A stretch of 32,618 bases of DNA from an uncultured Prevotella sp. GTDB taxonomy: Bacteria > Bacteroidota > Bacteroidia > Bacteroidales > Bacteroidaceae. Below the pieces are notes generated by a model, which had not been told where the DNA came from, did no database searches, and saw nothing but the letters and a program-made list of their open reading frames with translations. The position numbers were made by a program, and so were the translations under genes. The DNA lies in the NCBI GenBank assembly GCA_900545525.1, contig UQZX01000028.1, forward strand, positions 1 through 32,618, read 5' to 3'. This document shows positions 24,333 to 32,382 of the stretch, one piece after another (the stretch's first letter is position 1; the number at the start of each line of letters is the position of its first letter).

Positions 24333-25784
24333 ATGGCAGCAAAAGAATTTATAGTAGCAATCGAGCTTGGCTCATCCAAGATGACCGGAATAGCAGGAAA
24401 GAAGAATGTCGACGGAAGTATTTCCGTACTTGCCGTAGTAAAGGAAGATTCATCATCGTTTATACGAAAAGGTATAATATTCAATATTGACAAGACCGTA
24501 CAGTGCATCTCAAACATAGTAAAGAAACTGTCTAACACTCTAAAGACCGAAATATCACAGGTATATGTAGGTGTCGGCGGGCAGTCCATACGCAGCATAA
24601 AGAATGTAATCATAAAAGACCTGCCCGAAAACACTATCGTCACACAAGACATGGTGAACGAGCTGATGGACACCAACCGCAACATGATATACCAGGATCA
24701 GGAAATCCTCGATGCCGCCACACAAGAATATAAAGTCGGTAACCAGCTTCAGACAGATCCGGTGGGCATACAATGCTCACGCCTTGAAGGCAACTTCCTC
24801 AACATTCTGTGGCGCAAGTCGTTCTACCACAATCTCAACAACTGCTTCGACCATGCCAACGTGGCAATTGCCGAGATGTACCTTGCACCGCTTGCCATGG
24901 CAGACAACGTTCTCACCGATGCCGAGAAACGCTCCGGCTGCGTGCTTGTAGACCTCGGAGCCGACACCACCACCGTTTCCGTTTATTACAAGAACATACT
25001 CCGCCACCTTGCCGTGATACCGCTCGGAGGCAGCAACATAACCAAGGACATCGCCTCGCTGCAAATGGAGGAGAGTGCTGCCGAGAAGATGAAGATAAAA
25101 TACGGATGCGCATATACAGACAACAACGACATTGACAACACGCTGATGCTCCCGATAGACACCGACCGCAGCGTCGAGAGCCGCAAGTTCATAGAGATTG
25201 TCGAGGGACGTCTGCTCGAGATTATAGAGAACGTATGGTCGCAGGTTCCGGGCGAATACGCAGACAGGCTGTTAGGCGGCATCATCCTTACAGGCGGCGG
25301 CTCGAACATGAAGAATATCGAGACGGCATTCCGCAACCACACTCACATAGACAAGATACGCATCGCAAAGTTTGTGACACACACCATAACGTCAAACAAC
25401 TCCGACATAACATCGCACAACGGAATGATGAACACCATTCTCGGACTGCTCGCCAAAGGCGACATGAACTGTGCAGGTCAGGAGGTGACACAAAACGGCG
25501 ATCTCTTCAACGCTGAACAGAAACAGGGCATGACGCCAAAGACCGGCGACCTGCACCAAAACCCGCGGCGTCCCGACGAGCTCGGCAGCGGTGTCGTTCT
25601 GACTGCAGCTGAAAAGGCTGCGGCTGAAGAAAAGAAGCGCAAAGAAGCAGAAGTAGCGGCACGCCTGGAAGAAGAAAGGCGCAAGAAAGAGGAGGAAGAA
25701 AAGAAGAAAAAGAGCATGGGAAACGTCGGAAAGAAAGTAAAGAACTTCCTGTTCGGTCTCCTCAAGGAGCCGGAAGACGAATAA
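24333..25784 (+). CDS. ftsA: Cell division protein FtsA with long C-terminal extension
   Basis: The 483-residue actin-like protein has the phosphate loops IELGSSKMTGI (10-20) and VLVDLGADTTTVSVY (204-218) and the adenosine motif ILTGGGSNMKNI (318-329). Beyond the core (to about 380) comes a hydrophilic linker, a Glu/Lys-rich helix (426-460), and an amphipathic segment at about 463-478 (GNVGKKVKNFLFGLLK), the probable membrane anchor. FtsA ties FtsZ to the membrane. The linker plus charged helix is longer than in E. coli FtsA (420 residues); I believe such extensions occur in related Bacteroidetes. ftsZ follows after 52 bases. Confidence 0.97.
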   Translation: MAAKEFIVAIELGSSKMTGIAGKKNVDGSISVLAVVKEDSSSFIRKGIIFNIDKTVQCISNIVKKLSNTLKTEISQVYVGVGGQSIRSIKNVIIKDLPENTIVTQDMVNELMDTNRNMIYQDQEILDAATQEYKVGNQLQTDPVGIQCSRLEGNFLNILWRKSFYHNLNNCFDHANVAIAEMYLAPLAMADNVLTDAEKRSGCVLVDLGADTTTVSVYYKNILRHLAVIPLGGSNITKDIASLQMEESAAEKMKIKYGCAYTDNNDIDNTLMLPIDTDRSVESRKFIEIVEGRLLEIIENVWSQVPGEYADRLLGGIILTGGGSNMKNIETAFRNHTHIDKIRIAKFVTHTITSNNSDITSHNGMMNTILGLLAKGDMNCAGQEVTQNGDLFNAEQKQGMTPKTGDLHQNPRRPDELGSGVVLTAAEKAAAEEKKRKEAEVAARLEEERRKKEEEEKKKKSMGNVGKKVKNFLFGLLKEPEDE

Positions 25785-25836
25785 CGGCGACAGCATACAC
25801 AGTATATTAAACGACAACAATATAAAGAAAACAGAT

Positions 25837-27159
25837 ATGGACAACAACTATAAGAAAACCGACATACTCGATTTCGGCGAGCCCGAAAAGGAAAACAGCA
25901 TAATTAAAGTCATAGGCGTTGGAGGCGGAGGAGGCAATGCCGTCAACCACATGTACCGCGAAGGCATACACGACGTGTCATTCGTGCTCTGCAACACTGA
26001 CAACCAGGCACTCAACGACTCTCCAGTCCCCGTACACCTCCAGCTCGGCAAGGAAGGGCTCGGAGCCGGAAACAAGCCGGCAAAGGCACGTCAGGCGGCG
26101 GAAGAGAGCCTCAGCGACATAAAGAACATGCTCAGCGACGGCACCCGCATGACATTCATCACAGCCGGCATGGGAGGAGGCACCGGCACGGGAGCTGCCC
26201 CTGTGATAGCCCGCATATCTAAAGAAATGGGCATACTTACCGTCGGCATCGTGACAATACCTTTCCGCTTCGAGGGAGACCGCAAGATAGACCAGGCACT
26301 CGACGGCGTCGAAGAGATGTCGAAACATGTCGACGCGCTTCTCGTAATCAACAACGAGCGGCTCCGCGAGATATATCCCGAGCTGACGGTACTCGACGCT
26401 TTCGGCAAGGCTGACGACACTCTGAGTGTTGCAGCAAAGAGCATTGCGGAGATAATCACCGTCCACGGACTCATCAACCTTGACTTCAACGACGTGAAGA
26501 CCGTGCTCAAAGACGGAGGCGTGGCTATAATGAGTACTGGATACGGAGAGGGAGAGGGACGCGTAAAGAAGGCTATCGACGACGCGCTCAACTCACCGTT
26601 GCTTAACGACAACGATGTCTTCAACTCCAAGAAAATACTCCTCAGCATCTCTTTCTGCGGTCAGAAAGACGGCAAAGACTCGCTCATGATGGAGGAGATG
26701 AACGATGTCAACGATTTCATGGCAAAGTTCGGCGGCGACTTCGAGATAAAATGGGGACTTGCCACCGACCCCGAACTGGGCAAGAGAGTGAAAGTTACAA
26801 TCCTTGCAACGGGCTTCGGAATAAGCAACGTCGACGGTATGGACAACCACATAAAGCGCCATACGCAGGAAGAGGCAAACCGCATTGCGGAGGCACAGGA
26901 ACAAGAGGCGCAGCGCATAGAGCGGCGCAGCCACTACTACGACAAAGGCGACCATAACAAGAAATACAAGCGCCGCCCACACATCTTCATATTCCGTCAG
27001 GAAGACCTCGACAACGACGACGTCATATCAGCAGTCGAGTCCACCCCCACATACAACCGTACGCGCCAGATACTCGACGAAATACGCAATCAGGCAACAG
27101 GCGAGACAAAGAAGGAAGAGGAAGAGAACAACGTGCAGGGAGTCATCAGTTTCCTTTAA
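25837..27159 (+). CDS. ftsZ: Cell division GTPase FtsZ
   Basis: The 440-residue tubulin-like GTPase has IKVIGVGGGGGNAVNHM at the start, the GTP loop GGGTGTG (113-119) and the T7 loop NLDFNDVK (214-221) that completes the partner active site. After about 335 the tail is a variable charged linker, and the end (VQGVISFL) is a conserved-tail-like peptide that may bind FtsA. It forms the Z ring at midcell. It is the last division gene of the cluster; yqeY follows after 56 bases. Confidence 0.98.
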   Translation: MDNNYKKTDILDFGEPEKENSIIKVIGVGGGGGNAVNHMYREGIHDVSFVLCNTDNQALNDSPVPVHLQLGKEGLGAGNKPAKARQAAEESLSDIKNMLSDGTRMTFITAGMGGGTGTGAAPVIARISKEMGILTVGIVTIPFRFEGDRKIDQALDGVEEMSKHVDALLVINNERLREIYPELTVLDAFGKADDTLSVAAKSIAEIITVHGLINLDFNDVKTVLKDGGVAIMSTGYGEGEGRVKKAIDDALNSPLLNDNDVFNSKKILLSISFCGQKDGKDSLMMEEMNDVNDFMAKFGGDFEIKWGLATDPELGKRVKVTILATGFGISNVDGMDNHIKRHTQEEANRIAEAQEQEAQRIERRSHYYDKGDHNKKYKRRPHIFIFRQEDLDNDDVISAVESTPTYNRTRQILDEIRNQATGETKKEEEENNVQGVISFL

Positions 27160-27215
27160 TAAGGTAACATGAGTTTGATGAATATTACAAACAATAAAAA
27201 ACAAAACCAACAGTC

Positions 27216-27665
27216 ATGACATTATTCGATCAGATAAGCAACGACATCAAAGAGGCTATGAAAGCCCGCGACAAGGTGCGTCTCGAAACCTTGCGCAACA
27301 TAAAGAAGGTTTTTATCGAGGCAAAGACAGCCCCGGGGGCAGACGACACCCTTGAAGACGCAGACGCGCTGAAGATACTCGCCAAGCTCGCGAAACAGGG
27401 CAAGGAGGCAGCCGCAACGTTTGTTGGACAGAACCGTCAGGACCTTGCCGACGACGAGATGGCGCAGGTAAAGGTCATCGAAGAGTATCTGCCCAAGCAG
27501 ATGAGCGAGGAAGAGATAGAGCAAGCCGTAAAGGAAATCATTGCCGCCACCGGTGCCTCAAGCATGAAGGACATGGGCAAGGTGATGGGCACAGCAAGCA
27601 AGCAGCTTGCCGGCAAGGCTGACGGACGTATTATATCAGGCATCGTCAAGAAGCTTCTTGCCTGA
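27216..27665 (+). CDS. yqeY: GatB/YqeY domain protein
   Basis: The 149-residue protein belongs to the YqeY family: MKARDKVRLETLRNIKK at the start, then VIEEYLPKQMSEEEIEQ and DMGKVMGTASKQLAGKADG, similar to the tail domain of the GatB amidotransferase subunit. The domain is thought to bind tRNA, but the role of stand-alone YqeY is not established. Its position as last gene of the dcw transcript, ahead of a strong terminator, is typical of Bacteroidales as far as I recall. Confidence 0.94.
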   Translation: MTLFDQISNDIKEAMKARDKVRLETLRNIKKVFIEAKTAPGADDTLEDADALKILAKLAKQGKEAAATFVGQNRQDLADDEMAQVKVIEEYLPKQMSEEEIEQAVKEIIAATGASSMKDMGKVMGTASKQLAGKADGRIISGIVKKLLA

Positions 27666-27689
27666 CATCCTGCATCCCTATAAAGGCAT

Positions 27690-27730
27690 ACGCCCCGTAA
27701 ACAGTCTGGCTGTTTACGGGGCGTTGTCTT
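27690..27730 (+). terminator. Terminator of the dcw cluster
   Basis: ACGCCCCGTAAACAG (27690-27704) and CTGTTTACGGGGCGT (27710-27724) form a perfect 15-bp stem with a 5-base loop, followed by a T-rich run (TGTCTTTTT). It lies 24 bases after the yqeY stop and between convergent genes; the other side has no T run, so termination is mainly on the plus strand. Confidence 0.93.
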
Positions 27731-27789
27731 TTTCCCGGCGGCACGCTGCGGTCTGTAACGGAATTTGACGTGAATTTGATGAATGTTAG

Positions 27790-28665
27790 TCACCTCTTTC
27801 TGTATTCGGAAGGAGACATTCCGACATGTTCCTTGAAGAAGCGTCCGAGGAACGACTGGTTCGGGAAATTCATCTCCTCGGCTATCTCCTTTATGCTTTT
27901 TGTGGTGTTCTTGAGCATCACACGTATCTCCAGTGCAACGTAGTTGTCTATCCATTCGTTGGGCGTACGCCTGCTTACCAGCTTTACCGTTTCCGACAGA
28001 TACTTGGGTGTTATGCACATCAGGGTGGCATATCGGCTCACCCTGCGTTCGTGCCTGAAGTTCTGTTCCACCAGTCTTATAAATTCGGTGAATATCGATT
28101 CCGCCCTGCTTTGCCTCTCACTTCTCTGCTGCTGTATACGGTATATCACCTGGCTCAGGTCATAAATCATTGTCGCTATGAGCGAACGGACCACGTCCTT
28201 GCGGAAGTGATGCTCGTCGTCGTTCATCTTGTTCCATATCAGGTCGAAATATGTCATGAGGGTGCTTATTTCCTTCTGGCGCAGTCCGAACACCGGATGA
28301 CTGCGTGAGAAGAGGAACAATGACGATATGCCGTGTATGTCCTTCACGATCTCACTGAAGAAGTTCTGCGATATGAGGATTGCTATTCCGCTCAGATCGC
28401 TGCTCAGCATGTAGTTGTCTATTACCTGCCCCTCGCTTATTATGATGACATCGTTTGCGGCAACCATGCGCTCCTCCGTATCCACAGAGTACTGCACCTT
28501 GCCGTGCCGGCAGAGGGCGAGGAGTATGCACTTCATGCGCCGCGGCTCATTGGGCAGCGGCAGGGCACCTATCTCGTCGAAGACCATTATGTCATCGTCT
28601 ATATAACTGCCGTTATACAGCGCCTTCATTTCAGATATGGATATCTCCTTTATGTTGCCGTTCAT
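27790..28665 (-). CDS. AraC-family transcriptional regulator
   Basis: The 291-residue protein has an N-terminal cupin-like sensing half (about 20-170; ILLALCRHGKVQYSV, EGQVIDNYMLSSDLSG) and a C-terminal AraC-type DNA-binding half (about 195-291) with SRYATLMCITPKYLSETVK as the first helix-turn-helix and IKEIAEEMNFPNQSFLGRFF, then GMSPSEYRKR, as the second. No signal peptide or membrane segment is present, so it is cytosolic. The neighbours, gyrB upstream and yqeY convergent, give no hint of target or ligand. The region before it contains the gyrB terminator. Confidence 0.92.
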   Translation of the reverse strand: MNGNIKEISISEMKALYNGSYIDDDIMVFDEIGALPLPNEPRRMKCILLALCRHGKVQYSVDTEERMVAANDVIIISEGQVIDNYMLSSDLSGIAILISQNFFSEIVKDIHGISSLFLFSRSHPVFGLRQKEISTLMTYFDLIWNKMNDDEHHFRKDVVRSLIATMIYDLSQVIYRIQQQRSERQSRAESIFTEFIRLVEQNFRHERRVSRYATLMCITPKYLSETVKLVSRRTPNEWIDNYVALEIRVMLKNTTKSIKEIAEEMNFPNQSFLGRFFKEHVGMSPSEYRKR

Positions 28666-28696
28666 TGCTGGTTATGCCTTCCCGTATATTATAAAA

Positions 28697-28733
28697 ACAT
28701 CCGGAAGCTGTCTTCTGACGTGCTTCCGGATGT
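28697..28733 (-). terminator. Terminator of gyrB
   Basis: ACATCCGGAAGC (28697-28708) pairs perfectly with GCTTCCGGATGT (28722-28733), loop 13 bases. On the minus strand the stem is followed by TTTT (28693-28696 complement). It is eight bases past the gyrB stop and separates gyrB from the AraC-family gene. Confidence 0.88.
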
Positions 28734-28740
28734 CTGTTTG

Positions 28741-30714
28741 TCATGCGTCTATGTTTGCGTATGTCGCATTCTGTTCAATAAACTGCCGTCTCGGCTCCAC
28801 GTCGTCGCCCATAAGCATTGAGAAAATCTCGTCCGCCTCGGCTGCGTTCTCTATGGTTACCTGCTTCAGCAGGCGCGTCTTCGGGTCCATTGTCGTCTCC
28901 CAAAGCTGTTCCGGGTTCATCTCTCCAAGACCTTTGTACCGCTGCGTGTGTATGCTCTTGCCGTCTTCCACGCCGTTGCCGTACTTGTCGAGGAATGCCT
29001 GCCGCTGCTGGTCGGTGTAGCAGTATTCCTTCACGCGGTTCTTGTATGTGCAGAGATACAGCGGCGGCGTTGCTATGTAAAGGTGCCCCTCCTGTATCAC
29101 GCGCGGCATGAAGCGGTAGAAGAGTGTCATTATCAGCGTGTCGATGTGTGAGCCGTCGACGTCGGCATCGGTCATTATTATTATCTTGTCGTAGCGCAGC
29201 TTGTCGATGTTAGCCTCCTTGTCGCCCTCGCCCTCTACGCCGAAGCGCACGCCGATGCTCTGTATGATGTTCATCACCGACTCGCTCTCGAACACCTTGT
29301 GCCACATAACTTTCTCCACGTTGAGGATTTTTCCGCGCAACGGAAGTATCGCCTGCGTGTACCGGTCGCGTCCCTGCTTTGCCGAGCCTCCGGCAGAGTC
29401 TCCCTCGACGAGGAATATCTCACACTCTTTCGGGTCCTTGTTAGAGCAGTCGGCGAGCTTGCCCGGCAGTCCGCCCCCGGTCATCGGGTTCTTGCGCTGC
29501 ACGCTCTCGCGCGCCTTGCGTGCCGCTATTCGTGCCGTTGCAGCAAGTATCACCTTGTCGCATATCATCTTTGCCTCTTTCGGATGCTCCTCAAGATAGT
29601 ATGTAAGAGCTTCCGCCACAGCCTGCTGTACGGCACCCGTCACCTCGCTGTTTCCCAGCTTGGTCTTTGTCTGTCCCTCGAACTGCGGCTCGGCAACCTT
29701 TATGGATATGACAGCCGTAAGTCCCTCGCGAAAGTCCTCGCCGGCAATCTCTATCTTCGCCTTTTCTATCTGCTTGGAAATTGCCGGGTCGTTGTCGGCA
29801 TACTTCTTCAGCGTGCGTGTCAGCGCCATGCGGAAGCCCACGAGATGTGTTCCTCCCTCTATGGTGTTGATGTTGTTCACGTATGAGTGTATGTTCTCCG
29901 AGTAGTCGTTGTTGTACATCACGGCAACCTCAATGGGGATGTTCTGCTTCTCGGTCTTAAGATATATCACGTCGTCAAACAGGTGGGTGCGGTGGCGGTC
30001 CACATAGCGCACAAACTCCTTCAGTCCGTCCTTGGCGTGGAACACCTCGGTCTTTGTCTTTCCCTCCTCGTCAGGGCGCATGTCGGTCAGCGTGATGTGT
30101 ATGCCGGCATTGAGGTATGCCAGCTCGCGCATGCGCTTGGCTATTATTTCATATTTATATTCGGTAGTGGTGAATATGGTAGGATCGGGCCAGAACTGCT
30201 GCCGTGTTCCTCTAAGTTCCGTTTCGCCCACAACCTTTACGGGGTAGAGCGGCTTGCCTTTCTCGTATTCCTGCTGATATATCTTGCCGTCGCGGAACAC
30301 CTGCGACATCATGCGTGTTGACAGGGCGTTTACACAGCTCACACCTACGCCGTGCAGACCACCCGACACCTTGTATGACCCCTTGTCAAACTTTCCGCCG
30401 GCATGAAGCACCGTCATCACAACCTCAAGTGCCGACTTGTGCAGCTTCTTGTGCTCGTCTACGGGGATACCGCGACCGTTGTCCTGCACGGTTATCGAGT
30501 TGTCTTCGTTTATAGTCACCTCTATGTGCGTGCAGTAGCCTGCCATTGCCTCGTCTATGGAGTTGTCCACAGTCTCGTTTACCAAGTGGTGCAGACCTTT
30601 CTCGCTTATGTCGCCTATGTACATCGCAGGGCGCTTGCGCACCGCCTCGAGACCTTCGAGCACCTGGATGTTGCTGGCTGAATAATTGTTCTCGTTTATT
30701 TGATTTTCTGCCAT
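28741..30714 (-). CDS. gyrB: DNA gyrase subunit B
   Basis: The 657-residue protein has the GHKL ATPase domain (MYIGDISEKGLHHLV, Glu47 and Asn51, QDNGRGIP with Asp78, and the QTK loop at 348-350) and the TOPRIM domain with EGDSAGG (437-443) and TDADVDGSH (about 515-523), ending with the C-terminal block YKGLGEMNPEQLWETT. It wraps and supercoils DNA with GyrA in the cytosol. It is about 150 residues shorter than E. coli GyrB, as in Bacteroidetes, which lack the insert. The MYIGD block and length favour GyrB over ParE. Two -7 elements lie upstream. Confidence 0.96.
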   Translation of the reverse strand: MAENQINENNYSASNIQVLEGLEAVRKRPAMYIGDISEKGLHHLVNETVDNSIDEAMAGYCTHIEVTINEDNSITVQDNGRGIPVDEHKKLHKSALEVVMTVLHAGGKFDKGSYKVSGGLHGVGVSCVNALSTRMMSQVFRDGKIYQQEYEKGKPLYPVKVVGETELRGTRQQFWPDPTIFTTTEYKYEIIAKRMRELAYLNAGIHITLTDMRPDEEGKTKTEVFHAKDGLKEFVRYVDRHRTHLFDDVIYLKTEKQNIPIEVAVMYNNDYSENIHSYVNNINTIEGGTHLVGFRMALTRTLKKYADNDPAISKQIEKAKIEIAGEDFREGLTAVISIKVAEPQFEGQTKTKLGNSEVTGAVQQAVAEALTYYLEEHPKEAKMICDKVILAATARIAARKARESVQRKNPMTGGGLPGKLADCSNKDPKECEIFLVEGDSAGGSAKQGRDRYTQAILPLRGKILNVEKVMWHKVFESESVMNIIQSIGVRFGVEGEGDKEANIDKLRYDKIIIMTDADVDGSHIDTLIMTLFYRFMPRVIQEGHLYIATPPLYLCTYKNRVKEYCYTDQQRQAFLDKYGNGVEDGKSIHTQRYKGLGEMNPEQLWETTMDPKTRLLKQVTIENAAEADEIFSMLMGDDVEPRRQFIEQNATYANIDA

Positions 30715-30740
30715 GTCTTGATTAAGAAATAATTAACGTG

Positions 30741-30772
30741 CAAATATACGAAGAATATTCGATAAAACCAAA
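30741..30772 (-). promoter_or_regulatory. gyrB proximal promoter
   Basis: On the minus strand TTTG (complement of 30769-30772) and TATATTTG (complement of 30741-30748) are separated by 20 bases, matching both Bacteroidetes promoter elements. It is 26 bases upstream of the gyrB start. Confidence 0.75.
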
Positions 30773-30827
30773 TAGCGGAAGTCGGGCTTTTAGCCCTGTT
30801 CGCGGTGGTGAAGCCAATTTTGTGAGC

Positions 30828-30835
30828 CAAATATA
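30828..30835 (-). promoter_or_regulatory. gyrB distal -7 element
   Basis: A second TATATTTG lies 87 bases upstream of the first on the same strand, with only TTTC at -33. A small hairpin GGGC-TTTTA-GCCC (30784-30796) is between the two. Together they suggest tandem gyrB promoters. Otherwise the 263-base gyrB-rpsT gap holds only the rpsT terminator. Confidence 0.45.
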
Positions 30836-30918
30836 CGAAAAAGACATGACACGATGAAATTTCTGAAGTTATTAGTGCAGCCCCGTTCCGTATGTATTGA
30901 CATACCGGGAAACAACAC

Positions 30919-30953
30919 AAGCGGGCTGCAACCATGCCGGTTACAGCCCGCTT
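30919..30953 (-). terminator. Terminator of rpsT
   Basis: AAGCGGGCTGCAACC (30919-30933) pairs with GGTTACAGCCCGCTT (30939-30953) with one mismatch and a 5-base loop. It is followed on the minus strand by a T-rich stretch. It lies 24 bases beyond the rpsT stop. Confidence 0.85.
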
Positions 30954-30977
30954 ATACTTTCAAACAGCCGGTGACTC

Positions 30978-31232
30978 TTAACCCAGCTTGTTGATATGGT
31001 TTGCCAGACTTGACTTGATGTTAGCTGCCTTGTTCTTGTGGATAATGTTTGTCTTAGCCAGCTTGTCAAGCATCTTCTGTACCGCGGGGTACATCTTTAC
31101 TGCTTCTTCCTTGTCTGTTACGGCGCGCAACTTACGCACTGCATTACGCATTGTCTTCGCGTAGTACTTGTTGTGAAGAGCCTTGGTCTTTGTCTGACGA
31201 ATTCTCTTTACCGATGATTTGTGATTTGCCAT
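30978..31232 (-). CDS. rpsT: Ribosomal protein S20
   Basis: The 84-residue basic protein reads MANHKSSVKRIRQTKTKALHNK and ends ANIKSSLANHINKLG, which is the bacterial S20 pattern, including AVQKMLDKLAKTNIIHKNKA. It is a primary binder of 16S rRNA helices in the small subunit. Length agrees with the family (about 85). It is transcribed alone, with its own promoter and terminator. In Bacteroidetes there is no Shine-Dalgarno; the leader here is AT-rich. Confidence 0.97.
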   Translation of the reverse strand: MANHKSSVKRIRQTKTKALHNKYYAKTMRNAVRKLRAVTDKEEAVKMYPAVQKMLDKLAKTNIIHKNKAANIKSSLANHINKLG

Positions 31233-31301
31233 TTTTTCTTTTAATAATTAACTGTTATTTTCATTTCACAGGACACGCCATACGGCAGTCCTTGGTTTCC
31301 G

Positions 31302-31316
31302 GTGCCTTAAAGGCAC
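31302..31316 (-). promoter_or_regulatory. Palindrome at the 5' end of the rpsT transcript
   Basis: GTGCCTTAAAGGCAC is a 15-base odd palindrome (7-bp arms) immediately downstream of the rpsT -7 element, so it would lie at the very start of the mRNA. It may protect the 5' end or take part in S20 autocontrol; the sequence alone does not say. Confidence 0.4.
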
Positions 31317-31323
31317 AAAATTA
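31316..31323 (-). promoter_or_regulatory. rpsT -7 promoter element
   Basis: TAATTTTG on the minus strand matches TAnnTTTG and lies 83 bases before the rpsT start. No TTTG is seen upstream at the expected distance. Confidence 0.55.
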
Positions 31324-31387
31324 ACGTCATCTTTTCCCGCAGCAGGAAGACCCTGCCTTGTTAGCGCATCACTGCGCGGATGACGTT
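31323..31387 (-). other. Branched inverted-repeat element between tRNA-Glu and rpsT
   Basis: Outer arms AACGTCATC (31323-31331) and GATGACGTT (31379-31387) are perfectly complementary, 9 bp. They enclose two further hairpins: GCAGG-AAGAC-CCTGC (31342-31356) and GCGC-ATCACT-GCGC (31364-31377). The result is a three-way-junction shape directly after tRNA-Glu and directly upstream of the rpsT -7 element. It may be a tRNA trailer terminator, a processing signal or a small structured RNA. There is no T run. The structure is deduced by eye. Confidence 0.5.
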
Positions 31388-31396
31388 CAACGGAAG

Positions 31397-31468
31397 TAGT
31401 CCCTAGGAGAGTCGAACTCCTCTTTAGAGAATGAAAATCTCTCGTCCTAACCGATAGACGAAGGGACC
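31397..31468 (-). tRNA. tRNA-Glu (anticodon TTC)
   Basis: On the minus strand the cloverleaf is complete: acceptor GGTCCCT with AGGGACT (one G-T pair at the end), D arm containing GGTTAGG, anticodon stem AGAGA/TCTCT with loop TTTTCAT and anticodon TTC, T arm GAGGAGTTCGACTCTCC. The discriminator is A and CCA is not encoded. It decodes GAA and GAG codons and can also be used for tetrapyrrole synthesis. Confidence 0.97.
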
Positions 31469-31489
31469 GTGTCGCTACTTTTTGCGGTG

Positions 31490-31521
31490 CAAAGGTATGA
31501 CTTTTATTTTATTCTTCCAAA
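31490..31521 (-). promoter_or_regulatory. tRNA-Glu promoter
   Basis: On the minus strand TTTG (complement of 31518-31521) and TACCTTTG (complement of 31490-31497) are 20 bases apart, matching both Bacteroidetes promoter elements, 21 bases upstream of the tRNA 5' end. Confidence 0.8.
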
Positions 31522-31620
31522 TTTTACGGCATATTTTTTCATAAGCGCACCTTTTCGGATGAAAAAGAAGCAATGTGGCAGCAGGCGACGGGCACGGCAT
31601 GCAATAAACGGGGATTTGTT

Positions 31621-31651
31621 TTTGTATTGTCACGTGCATGGTTTATCTTTG
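31621..31651 (+). promoter_or_regulatory. recO promoter, probably giving a leaderless transcript
   Basis: TTTG (31621-31624) and TATCTTTG (31644-31651) are 19 bases apart. The recO ATG begins only five bases after the -7 element (31657), about where transcription should start. Confidence 0.7.
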
Positions 31652-31656
31652 CAGGT

Positions 31657-32379
31657 ATGTTGATAAAGACAAGGGCAATAGTGCTTCATTCGTTCAAATA
31701 CGGCGAGTCAAAGATGATAACAGACCTGCTTACGGAGAGCAACGGCAGGCTGTCGTGCATAACGCATATATCGTCTTCGGCAAAGGCAAAGGTGAAGAAG
31801 CAGTTTTTCCAGCCGCTTACCATTCTCGACATGGAGATTGACCTGCGGCGGCAGAAGAACCTGCACACCATAAAGGAGGCAAGGATAAGCGTGCCGTTCT
31901 TCTCCATTCCGTTCGATGCCTACAAGCTGTCAATAGCCCTTTTCACGGCGGAGTTCCTGTCGCGTGCCACGCGCTACGAACAATCGGACGCCCTATTATA
32001 TAAATATGTGGAAAGCAGCGTGCTGTGGCTCGACGGCGTAGGCGGCAGGTTCAGCAACTTCCACCTTGTCTTCATGATGCGCCTGACGAGATTTGCAGGT
32101 TTCTTTCCAAATCTCGACGACTACTCGCCTAACTGCTGTTTCGACATGCGCAACGGCTGTTTCACGCCCTCCCCTCCCCCACACAGCGATTTTCTCGGAC
32201 CTGAGGAGTCGGAGAAAATGCGTCTTCTCATGCGCATGAACTACGACACCATGCACCTCTTTGCCATGTCACGGGCGGAACGCAACAGATGCGTGGACGT
32301 GATACTGGACTTCTACCGCCTGCATGTGCCCGACTTCAGGGACATAAAATCGCTCGACGTGCTCAAGGAACTGTTCTGA
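31657..32379 (+). CDS. recO: DNA repair protein RecO
   Basis: I start at the ATG at 31657, giving MLIKTRAIVLHSFKYGESK, the normal RecO beginning, and 240 residues. The frame is open upstream to 31573, but that extension would overlie the promoter. The N-terminal OB fold (about 1-80) carries YGESKMITDLLTE and the C-terminal helical part contains LTRFAGFFPNLDDY. RecO loads RecA with RecR at gaps covered by SSB, in recombination repair. A CC-x-C pattern near the middle (NCCFDMRNGCF) recalls the zinc site of some RecO proteins but is not complete. Confidence 0.95.
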   Translation: MLIKTRAIVLHSFKYGESKMITDLLTESNGRLSCITHISSSAKAKVKKQFFQPLTILDMEIDLRRQKNLHTIKEARISVPFFSIPFDAYKLSIALFTAEFLSRATRYEQSDALLYKYVESSVLWLDGVGGRFSNFHLVFMMRLTRFAGFFPNLDDYSPNCCFDMRNGCFTPSPPPHSDFLGPEESEKMRLLMRMNYDTMHLFAMSRAERNRCVDVILDFYRLHVPDFRDIKSLDVLKELF

Positions 32380-32382
32380 AGG

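Noticed and set aside
31573..31656. N-terminal extension of RecO
   Set aside because: The conserved RecO start is MLIKTRAIVLHSF at 31657 and the promoter elements lie within the extension.
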